A stretch of 64,000 nucleotides of DNA from Oikopleura dioica (taxonomy: Eukaryota > Chordata > Appendicularia > Copelata > Oikopleuridae): assembly GCA_907165135.1 (NCBI GenBank), contig OU015568.1:1186501-1250500 (forward strand). Reading direction: 5' to 3'. Positions 55,828-64,000 of this stretch are shown here, piece by piece (the stretch's first letter is position 1; each line of letters begins with the position of its first letter). A program made the translations under genes and the position numbers. The notes below the pieces were generated by a model. The model saw only the letters and a program-made list of their open reading frames with translations. It ran no database searches and was not told the DNA's origin.

Positions 55828-56938
55828 ATGAGTGAAAAAGACATTTCTGAAGATAATGAACACTATGCTAGAAGACTTGCAAAAGAAGTTTCTAGAGAGG
55901 AAAGGGCCAATTTTTAAACATTCACCTTTTTGTTGACAAAGCTCATAAGCCCCCGAAAGATCGCGGAAACGACCGAACGAGTACTCGAGAAAGACAAAAG
56001 AATAACACAACGAGAGCCTAATTTTTTAGGAACTCTTCCTAGAAGTCAAAGCGCTCTGAATCTCGGAAAGGATCGAGACCGCTGCTTTCTAAGAAATCCG
56101 TTCTACGGCGCGGCATTCGTTCTAGCGCTCCTTGTTCTCGGAGCAATCACGATTTCTATTTTGAATAACGAAACTAAATTTGAACGAGAAAATAAAGTTC
56201 AATCAAATGAGTCCGGAGAAAATGGGCTGTTCTGGTATCTGGACAGAAAATGCAGGACAAGAGTTGATCCGAGTTTTTTCGTCGAGCTTTCTACCGACCG
56301 CTTTGGAATGTCTCTTGGATGTTCTGATGAGGAGTTGATTGTCGTTGAACCAGAGGTCTTCTCTCGACGACATCGATGGCTCGTCAAGTTGAAAGCGTGG
56401 TTTCCAAGTTTCGATGAGGATTCCTTGTTCACCGTGATAATGGTCGACCCAGGTTCGTGGAAGAACTTGGCCATTAAAAACTAATGTACTAGATGTCCCC
56501 TCTGTTGAAGACCAAAACTTGCGATATTTCCTTCATTGGGCTGTGGTCAATATTCCGATGCCGCTGATCAATTATTCAGGAACCGGGTTCAAGATCAATT
56601 CAATTAAAAACGTCTAAAGCCGGAAAAGATCAAACCCCAAGAAAGACCATCAAACTCCATCATTTCCTCCTCAACTTGATCTGTCAACCTGCGACGCTGG
56701 TAACAGCTTCAACTGCACCAACGCCATCGAATACTTCCCCCCGAATCCTCCTCTTGGGACTGGGCAACATCGTTATCAATTCCTGCTTTTCTGGCAAAGT
56801 GCAAGACTTACTGAGGATGATATTAAAAGAACCTTTTCAAAGGGAGATTCCGAAAGAATAAAATTTGATCCTGAAGTATTGAAATTTGAGTTGAAAATGA
56901 GTTTTACTGCTTCTACATCTTTCAAATGCGGTCACTGA
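55828..56938 (+). CDS. Membrane-anchored PEBP-like protein
   Basis: PEBP proteins bind anionic phospholipid headgroups and modulate kinases or proteases. Exons are 55828-55887, 55942-56452, 56493-56572 and about 56606-56938, with introns of 54, 40 and about 33 nt in matching phase. Translation starts MSEKDISEDNEHYARRLAKE. A single transmembrane segment (GAAFVLALLVLGAITISIL) near residue 70 and a basic N-terminal side suggest type II topology, with the PEBP domain outside or in the lumen. Ligand-pocket motifs are present: TVIMVDPD|VPS, FLHWAVVNIP, PPNPPLGTGQHRYQFLLF. An insert of about 35 residues (RKRSNPKKDHQ..., with two Cys) separates the second and third motifs. PEBP4 is the secreted vertebrate relative, but a transmembrane anchor is unusual. 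Confidence 0.75.
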
Positions 56939-57059
56939 GATCTTCCTCCTGCCATTTATCAAAATAAATAAAACCCAAAGATGTAAATTATCCTAATTTA
57001 TTCTAGCGCCAGTTCAATGAACTTTCAGGACAAACAGACTTGAACTTATTCCGCAGAAG

Positions 57060-59272
57060 TTATTCTTTGTGCTTGCTGATTCCTCCCTTATTGAAGTCGG
57101 CCATGAGGGCGCTTCGGTAAGCTTCGAGTCCACCTTCGATTCGTTTGACAGTGCCGTCCTGGCAGTTCCAGACTTCGTTACAGGCAACTACAACAAATGT
57201 TAAACAAGCAGGGTGCAAAAACAGACCTGATATGAGCCGCTCGTCGTGAGAAACCAAAATGACGCCTCCCTTAAATTGCTTGAGCGCTTCAGCCAAAGCA
57301 GCGACAGTTTCAACATCCAAGTGGTTTGTCGGTTCGTCAAGAACCAGCAAATGCGGCTGGGCGAATCCGAGCTTGGCAAAGGCAACTCGCGACTTCTGAC
57401 CTCCAGAAAGGACGTTCATTTTTCTCGTAGCCACATCTCCGGTGCATCCGAAACCGCCGAGAATTCTTCGGTATTCTTCAGCAGTCTTCCCAGGTTTGAA
57501 ATCACGAAGCGTCTCGATAGGGGTAAGCGAGAGGTCGAAGTCTTCAATGTGGTGCTGTGCGAAATAGGCGATTCGGCAGTTTCGGTTGTGCGTTACGTAG
57601 CCTTTCGTCGGCTCCAGCTTGCCAAGAAGCAGCTTCAATAGGGTCGATTTACCGGCTCCGTTCTCGCCGACAATGGCGATTCGGCTCTTGGAATCGCAGC
57701 TCAAGTCGATACCCTAAATTCATCATTTCAAAAAAAAATAAAATAAGCGCTATTACCTTGAAAATCTGACGAGAGCTGCTGTAAGCAAACTCGACATTGT
57801 CCATTTGAAGAAGAGTTCCATTGATTCTCTCTTCGGCCGGCGCGTTGAAGCCGAACTTGACGACCTCTGGTGGCTCTGGTGGGTAAAGGACAGGTAGTTT
57901 TTCCAAAATCTTGATCTTTGACTGGACTTGAGCGGCGCGATTGGCATTGTATCGGAATCGGTCAATGAAGACTTGGATGTGATCTCTTAAAATGAAAGTT
58001 TTACAATCTGAATCACTGTATTTGATAGTACCTGTAGCTCTTTTGAGCCTCGTAGTCTCTGAGTTGTTGCTTGTGTCTCTCTCCTCTCGTCTTCTCGAAG
58101 GTGTCATAGTCGCCTTTGTAGTAATACAGAGTCCTTGAGCTCAGATGAATGATGTCCGTGCAAACAGAGTTCAAATAACTCCTGTCGTGAGAAACCGTCA
58201 ACAAGGTATTCGGCCAGTTCTGAAGACGGCTTTCGAGCCACAAAACGGCTCGCATGTCCAACATGTTTGTCGGTTCGTCAAGCAACAACAGATCAGGCTC
58301 CATCAACAGCGCCTGCGCGAGAGCAAGTCGCATTCTCCAACCGCCAGAAAACTCCTTCGTCGTCATTTGCTGCATCTTCGTAGTGAAACCGAGACCGTTG
58401 AGAATTTCGGCAGCTTCGGACGGCTTTGAATCCGCGTCGATTTCCTCTAATCGCTCGTGGACGACTAACAATCTGTCATTATCCGCTCCCGATGCGCCAA
58501 GATCATCTGCTTCTTTGAGGAGATTGGTTCGCTCGGTCAGGACGCCAAGGACGGAGTCGAGGGCGGTCGTATCATCTCCAACGACTTCTTGTTCTACGTG
58601 GAGAACGGTGATATTGGACGGAAGCGACAGCCCCCGGGAATCGAGAGCTCGTAGAAGAGTAGATTTACCGGCACCGTTTCGGCCGACAAGCCCATATCTT
58701 TTTCCTTGGGCGAGATTGAGCTCCGCATTTTGGATCAACTGCTGGGCGCCGAAGGTCAAGTCGAAGTTTTCGATCAAAATATCGCCGGACATAGAAATTC
58801 CCGGCTTCGATTTGGCCTGGGAAGCGACGGCTTGTTCCTTGACCAGCGCTTCTTTTTCCTTGTTCTTTTCAGCTTCTTCCTCAGCTTGCCGTTTAGCAAG
58901 CTTCGCTCGGGCTTTCTTATCAGCTTTCGCGGATTCCTTGGCGTTGTAGTTTCCACGGAGCTCGATGTCGGTGACGAGGAGTGAGTCGAACTCAGATGTG
59001 TCGACTGCGCTGTCGCCGAAGACCACAGCATTGACGAGCTTGATCGGCTCGTCGCTCTTCTTGTCCATCAAGCCCCAGAGCTTCTCTGCGAGAGTATCGA
59101 CATCGTCTTGGATTGCTTGAGCGCAGTCGATCAGAAATGGTCCGATTCCATCAGCGACATCATCGGCCGAGTCAAAGCAGTCGACATCTTCGAGGACGCC
59201 GCCGAGGTAGTCCGCGATGTCATGGTCCAGTTTTGGGTAGAGCTCTAGAACGTGCTCTAGGAGGTTCGACAT
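57060..59272 (-). CDS. ABCF3: ABCF3, GCN20-like ABC-F ATPase
   Basis: A soluble ribosome-associated protein with two ABC cassettes. Four minus-strand exons: 59272-58032, 57985-57757, 57713-57227, 57187-57060. The N-terminus (MSNLLEHVLELYPKLDHDIA) matches the ABCF3/GCN20 N-terminal helical region, followed by a Lys/Glu-rich linker. Cassette 1 has Walker A GRNGAGKST, signature FSGGWRMRLALAQ and Walker B LLLLDEPTNMLD. The interdomain linker includes SRTLYYYKGDYDTFEKTRGE. Cassette 2 has Walker A GENGAGKST, signature LSGGQKSRVAFA and Walker B LLVLDEPTNHLD with the switch SHDERLIS. All ATPase residues are intact. Length and order agree with ABCF3 (about 700 aa). Confidence 0.93.
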
Positions 59273-59389
59273 GATTGCCTGAATAAAATTTTTCTAGCGC
59301 TAAAAAAGAAAAAATACGGCCTCAGAATACAGAAAAACAAAATCAGAAGTAACATTTCTCCTCGAATTAAAAAATATTAGTTCTTCTCT

Positions 59390-60345
59390 TAAGGATATAG
59401 CCGAGGTATCGGAAGGTGAGTCGGCCACCCAGACCTGATTTTTAAAAATGATAACAGCTGCATGAGCAGCTCGGAGCTTCAAAGACCAACAATGCCAAAT
59501 GCTACCTGCTGAGTGATATAGATCTGCATCGGCCAAAGAGAACACTGACTCGAATTTGGAAATTTGATGATATATTTCAACATTTGAAATATGATATATA
59601 CATTTATACATTCAAAGATCGCAATATTTCGAAGGAAATTCGATGAGATCTGTTTCCAAGTCAGCAAATTGAGAGCAGATTTTGAGAATATTGCTAAATT
59701 ATTTAAAATATTTAAATCATTTCTCAAAACAAAAACCTTTCTAGCCAATCGTCTTCCTGTTCCAAAATCAAATCTAACAATCTTCGACAATAGTGTCTTT
59801 TTGCAACTTTCTTCTTTCGCCGACGTAACTGATTGTTGCAGACTCGATTCAAGTTTTTGACTTTGAACTGCCAAATTGTTCGAAGGGAATTACGGCCTCT
59901 CACATTTTTGTCGTGCAACGATGAGTGATAGGCCTTAGATTTTATAAAATAATAATTGCTTCAAAACTCACTTCACACATATTGTTGGTTAGGCAATAAT
60001 CACCAACCATAATGCGCTCAAAATGATTCCACTTCGATTGATTCTCCCAGTATAGTAAGACCGGAGGAGAAGAAGAACATCGACTGTAAGTGGCAGCAAC
60101 TGCAGTTTTAATCTCTTGGTACGGCGGATTAGAGAAAGGAGGCTCCATTGAAAACAGATTTTTATTTGCGAATGCGGCCCTTTTGCCCTGCACAGTACCG
60201 ATTTCCTATGCTGATTACAGTCACTTGCTCCCCTGGGCGATGATTGATAAGCCGCGTTGTGCTGAGAGAACGCTCCAGCTGTTATCATTTTTAAAAATCT
60301 GGTCTGGGTGGCCGACTCACCTTCCATTCCCCCATATAGCCGTTC
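59390..60345. repeat. Foldback element with about 70-bp arms
   Basis: GGAAGGTGAGTCGGCCACCC followed by AGACCTGATTTTTAAAAATG and ATAACAGCTG (59411-59460) is inverted at 60277-60325. The outer GGATATAGCCG is shared with 60334-60343. The interior has no supported gene. Confidence 0.7.
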
Positions 60346-61090
60346 TCAAGGCACTTTCGTAGCGCCGAAATGTGGCGATAAAATTTTTTCATTTCAAGAC
60401 AGGTCCTACCTAAAATTATGTCTAGAATTCGATTCTGATGTTTTTGAAAATTTTTTTCACAGAAAATTTCTCTGTGGAGCGATTTGAAATCTTACGATCA
60501 CTTTTTCTCGAAATTTTTCTATTAAATCGCTAAAATAAAACCGTGTCTTATTATGAATAACTGCTAATCTATCTTCCTAGGGCCTCAAAATTTCAAAACC
60601 CGAGCAAATTTTCATTCTAGCGTCTTCTTCTTTTTGGCTTTTCTTTTTCATAAATGCTGCGTTCAGGGCGCTCGACCAATCAGCACGCTCTTTCACATGC
60701 GCGCCTCACCGCGCGATGGAGGAGGGCGCCCAGCGCAGCAAACCAGCGCGCTGTTTGACGCTTCGGCTTACTCAAGTAAGCCTCATAAAAATGGCTCTAG
60801 AATCATAAATAATTGGAATCTATTAAATTTAAGACCCTAGGAATGTAGAGAAAGGTCCAAATTTTTAATTTATCAAAAAAACTCGACCGATTTAATGGAA
60901 AATTCCCGAGAAAAAGTGATCGTAAGATTTAAAATTGCTCTAGAGAGAAATTTTTCCATGAAAAAATTAAAAAAAACATTAGAATCGGGTTTCTTAGGCA
61001 ATTTTAGGTAGGGTTCCTTTTGAAATGAAAAAAATTTATCGTCCCCTTTTGGCGCTACGAAAGTGCCTTGAGAACGGCTATATCCTTAAA
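60335..61090. repeat. Foldback element with about 195-bp arms
   Basis: The left arm (60335-60529), from TATAGCCGTTCTCAAGGCAC and TTTCGTAGCGCC to CTTACGATCACTTTTTCTCG, is inverted at 60888-61085 (CGAGAAAAAGTGATCGTAAG to GTGCCTTGAGAACGGCTATA). The spacer (60530-60887) is GC-richer around 60655-60765 and carries no supported gene. It shares its tip with the neighbouring foldback at 59390. Confidence 0.8.
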
Positions 61091-61243
61091 TCTTTATCTT
61101 CGAACTTCTCTTCCTTTTTGCCCGCGCCAATCAGGGGCGCCCTGATGGAAATATTCCCACGCCACCAAAAATGAAAAACCCGCACTAAATTATGAATATG
61201 CGACAAAACCATCAATTCAAGAGGTAACTTAAGAGAAAGAAGA

Positions 61244-62960
61244 ATGGTGCTGCTAATTTCTTTATTCATCGTTATTTCAATATGTAGTGGTTATTCAATT
61301 TCTTCAGCAAAGGTTAGTTCTCTTCGATTTTTTCTCCCTCCAAATTGCTCTTTAGACTTCAAACTTGACTTTCACTGCCCAGAAAAAGCTCCATTCATGC
61401 ACAAGCCTGACGCCAATCTCCATCTATTCCTGCTATTTATCCAAATTTCCCGAAGAGAACATCAACTACAGAACTAACGACGCGAAGCTCCAATGGATCG
61501 GAAATACAAGAGCAACTTATGAAGCAGAAATCGACGCTTCTTCGACCTCTAAATTTGCTTTTCTTGAGCTCAGAAGCATCGATACAGTCGGAGAAATCTT
61601 CTGGAACGGCGAGAAAATAGGACATGTCGCGAATTCTTTCAGAAGATATCTTCTCGACGTTTCTTCTCGAATCCTTCCAAAAAATCATTTGCAAATCGAC
61701 CTCTCTCCTCCAATTTCTTCAGCGAAAAAACTTGCCGAAAAGGATCAAATTCCCCAATTTCCCGAATGCCCCGTCCCGGCCCAAACGAACGGTCAATGTC
61801 ATATCAACATGCTTCGTAAAGCACAGTACTCATTTTCATGGGACTGGGGACCGTCTTTGCCCGATTCTGGCATTAACGAGGAGCCAAAGCTAATTTCTTT
61901 CGATTTCTCAATGATTTACGATGCTAAATTGAACCTGCTGACGAAATATTCCGATGTTCAGCAAACTGTTCAACTTCAACTGCTCATTCTCCATCCAAAC
62001 TCTAAAGAGGCGCCAAATGGAGAGATTCAAGTCAGTTTCGAGCCTTCTCTTCCTTTTGATTTAGGAGAAATTATCTACGAAAAATTCGAGGGTGATAAAA
62101 ACTTGTGGAAAGCAACGGCAGATCTGTCCATTTCAATCATGGACATTAACTGGTGGTGGCCACATGAGATGGGAAAACAAGACCTGTATTCTGTACAATT
62201 TTCCTGGATCCCTGAAAAAGGAGAAAAATCAACGATTGAGAAAGAATTCGGCTTCAGATCCGTCGAACTCGTTCAGGAACAACTTCCAGATGGCCGTTCT
62301 TTCTACTTCAAAATCAACGAAAAACCGATTTTTATGAGTGGCAGCAATTGGATTCCCAGCGCCTCTTCCATCGCCAGTTTCGACAACTTGTACGAAGACA
62401 ATCTTCAATCCGCCGTCGAAGCTGGAATCAAAATTCTACGCGTCTGGGGAGGTGGAATCTACGAGCAAGACGCTTTCTATTCATTGGCTAATCGTCTCGG
62501 GATCATGATTTGGCAAGATTTCATGTTCACTTGTTCGACGTACGAAAACGACTCCGAATTCTTGAATTCTGTCGAGAAAGAAGTTTCTGATCAGATTTGG
62601 CGATTGAGCTCGAATCCGTCTGTTATTGCCTGGGCTGGAAACAACGAAAACGAAGCTGCTTTGGCGACGAACTGGTGGAGTATCCCAGAAGAAAAGATGA
62701 ACCTCTATTTCGGGCAGTACCGAGATTTGTACACCAATACAATCCAGAACACTGTCATCAAAGAAGGTCTTTCATCTCCCTTTTTTCTTTCAAGCCCAAG
62801 CAATGGAAAGGAGTCGGAACTTTCGCCATTTGGAATCGCCAAGAATCCATACGACCCAAACTACGGCGACGTTCACTTCTACGATTACAAATCAGACTGT
62901 ACTGATTGGCGAAACTTCCCAAAGACTCGATTTGCCTCGGAATTCGGCTATCAGGACTAG
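61244..62960 (+). CDS. MANBA: Beta-mannosidase, C-terminally truncated
   Basis: A lysosomal glycoside hydrolase (GH2) that removes terminal beta-mannose from glycans. Exon 1 (61244-61312) is a signal peptide (MVLLISLFIVISICSGYSIS). Exon 2 (61356-62960) covers the beta-sandwich and TIM-barrel domains: LQWIGNTRATYEAEI, FSWDWGPSLPDSGI, INWWWPHEMGKQDLYSVQF and LRVWGGGIYEQDAFY. The acid/base Glu is in WAGNNENEAALATNW. The nucleophile Glu is in RFASEFGYQ, after which a stop follows (D, TAG). Known animal enzymes run about 300-350 residues further, through the barrel end and C-terminal domains. The N-terminal 30-40 residues also diverge from the usual GCVHSAL-type region. Both catalytic Glu are kept, but activity is doubtful. 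The next gene begins 78 bp later. Confidence 0.85.
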
Positions 62961-63032
62961 GAGTGGCTCATGATTTTTATTTTTGACTTTTTAGCAAGTG
63001 ATAGTCGAGACAAACGAAAAAAATAATTGAAT

Positions 63033-63038
63033 TTTAGA
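63033..63038 (+). promoter_or_regulatory. Probable spliced-leader acceptor before ALG8
   Basis: GAATTTTAG directly precedes AATGG, so an AG acceptor lies one base from the ATG, with only 78 bp to the upstream stop and no AATAAA between. This is the arrangement expected for the downstream gene of a trans-spliced operon. Confidence 0.5.
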
Positions 63039-64000
63039 ATGGACTTTTGGGATTGTACTGGAATTTTCTTGATTTTAAGCGGCTTCAAAATCTTATTGGC
63101 GCAGAAGTACGACCTGTATCATTCTACTGACTTTGATGTTCACAGAAACTGGCTGGCAATCACTCATTCGAAGCCGATCTCAGGAAGAGTTAATCACCTT
63201 CTGCTCAAAGAAGTGCATCTGAAAGCATGAAAAACTCTGAAAAGAATGGTATTTTGAAGCAACATCCGAGTGGACGCTTGACTACCCGCCGTTCTTTGCG
63301 TATTTTGAGAAGATTTTGTCGAAATATGCTGCGAAATTCGACCCACTTCTTGTGAAGATCCAAAAAGATCCCATTTCAACAGACTATGTTGTTCTTTTCC
63401 AGAAGATGTCAGTCGTTCTCACCGATGTTTTCGTCCTTTTTGGAGCCTATTTCTTTTGCAAGGTAATAACCGTCTTTCGAGCTTGACTCATTAAATTTTT
63501 AGAGCTTCAAATCCAGGAATAATAACTTGGAAGTGGCCTTTCTTATAATCTGCAATGCTGCTTTGTTCGTCATCGACCACATTCACTTTCAATACAACGG
63601 GATGATTATCGGACTGCTTCTTTGCTTCCTCGCAGCGTTTTTCGATGGCAAACTGAAGACTGCTGCGTTTCTTTTTTCATGTTTGCTTCACTTGAAGGTA
63701 AGATGAAGATTATTGAAGCGAGAGCTTATGAAGCTATTATTAACGAATTTTGCTCAAATATTTAGTTAGAAAATTCATGAAACCAAAATTTCAAAATATC
63801 AAATTTCTTTTATTGAAAATCGCATTTTAAATGCCATAAATTATGGCTCGTAAATCGTTTCCTAGCATCTGTTTCTCTACGTCGCTCCTTTCGTCGGAAT
63901 CGCATTTCTTCAGCAACTCAACTCTTCTCGATTACGAAGCGGTCCAAAAGCTGCTCTTAGCCAATTCATCTCGATTGCCCTCATCGTCATTTCCGTCTCA
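63039..64000 (+). CDS. ALG8: ALG8 alpha-1,3-glucosyltransferase, 3'-partial
   Basis: ALG8 adds the second glucose to the dolichol-linked N-glycan precursor in the ER membrane. Exon 1 (63039-63183) contains [20 protein letters not shown] and HSKPIS. The next exon (63245 to about 63463) continues [20 protein letters not shown], the hallmark ALG6/ALG8 luminal loop with acidic catalytic residues, followed by [15 protein letters not shown]. Exon 3 (about 63504-63698) has [20 protein letters not shown]. Exon 4 (from about 63866) runs off the window ([16 protein letters not shown]...). [13 protein letters not shown] and HIHFQYNG are diagnostic of ALG8 rather than ALG6. The first intron has GA-AG ends. 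It is probably co-transcribed with the beta-mannosidase gene. Confidence 0.9.

Noticed and set aside
1-64000. CRISPR arrays, operators, Shine-Dalgarno sites
   Set aside because: The window is eukaryotic. No regularly spaced direct repeats with unique spacers are present.

Overview
The window looks like chromosomal DNA from a compact animal genome, most probably an appendicularian tunicate (Oikopleura-like). The basis is AT-rich sequence, many introns of only 33-75 nt, close gene spacing, animal-only families (FGF, ZP-domain, secreted PLA2 fold, CHST-type sulfotransferase, aquaglyceroporin), one probable non-canonical GA-AG intron, and a splice acceptor directly before the ATG of a gene lying 78 bp behind another, as expected for an operon with spliced-leader trans-splicing. 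The species is inferred, not proven. I found no prokaryotic features. Most coding calls are multi-exon models that I spliced by eye.

Layout. 0-2.6 kb: a partial propeller-like gene (+) and a small secreted peptide (-). 3.9-8.8 kb: a USP5/USP13 homologue that has lost its catalytic cysteine. 8.9-10.7 kb: a Thr-rich mucin-like gene and a small unknown gene (-). 10.7-13.3 kb: gene-poor and rich in foldback repeats. 13.3-19.2 kb: a small unknown gene, then an ankyrin plus CCDC181/CCDC34-like gene with four exact 50-residue repeats. 19.6-21.2 kb: a carbohydrate sulfotransferase. 21.5-24.4 kb: two tandem ZP-domain genes. 25.3-27.8 kb: an S100-like EF-hand gene, a single-exon FGF and a second small secreted peptide. 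28.3-30.4 kb: a cytochrome P450 (-). 30.4-36.1 kb: a long gene-poor stretch. 36.1-38.1 kb: a catalytically dead secreted PLA2-fold protein and a CIMIP1/LLC1-like ciliary gene (-).

The most striking region is 38.6-52.4 kb. A host gene encoding an acidic protein with repeated C-terminal domains is interrupted inside a codon block by a 10.86-kb DNA transposon with terminal inverted repeats of about 500 bp. The 6-bp direct repeat AAAGGT at both junctions contains AG|GT. Splicing between the two junctions would therefore remove the whole element and restore the host frame exactly, so the transposon is positioned as a ready-made intron. It carries a transposase-like gene, a Ulp1/C48-like protease gene, further minus-strand ORFs, a GAGCT satellite of about 1.1 kb and nested foldback elements, including a hAT-like MITE inside one of its own ORFs.

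After it come a C-type-lectin-like membrane protein (+), an aquaglyceroporin (-), a membrane-anchored PEBP-like protein (+) and ABCF3 (-). A cluster of inverted repeats follows at 59.4-61.1 kb. The window closes with a beta-mannosidase that stops right after its second catalytic Glu, followed closely by ALG8, which runs off the end. Apart from the possible beta-mannosidase/ALG8 operon (both glycan-related), the neighbours do not form an obvious pathway.
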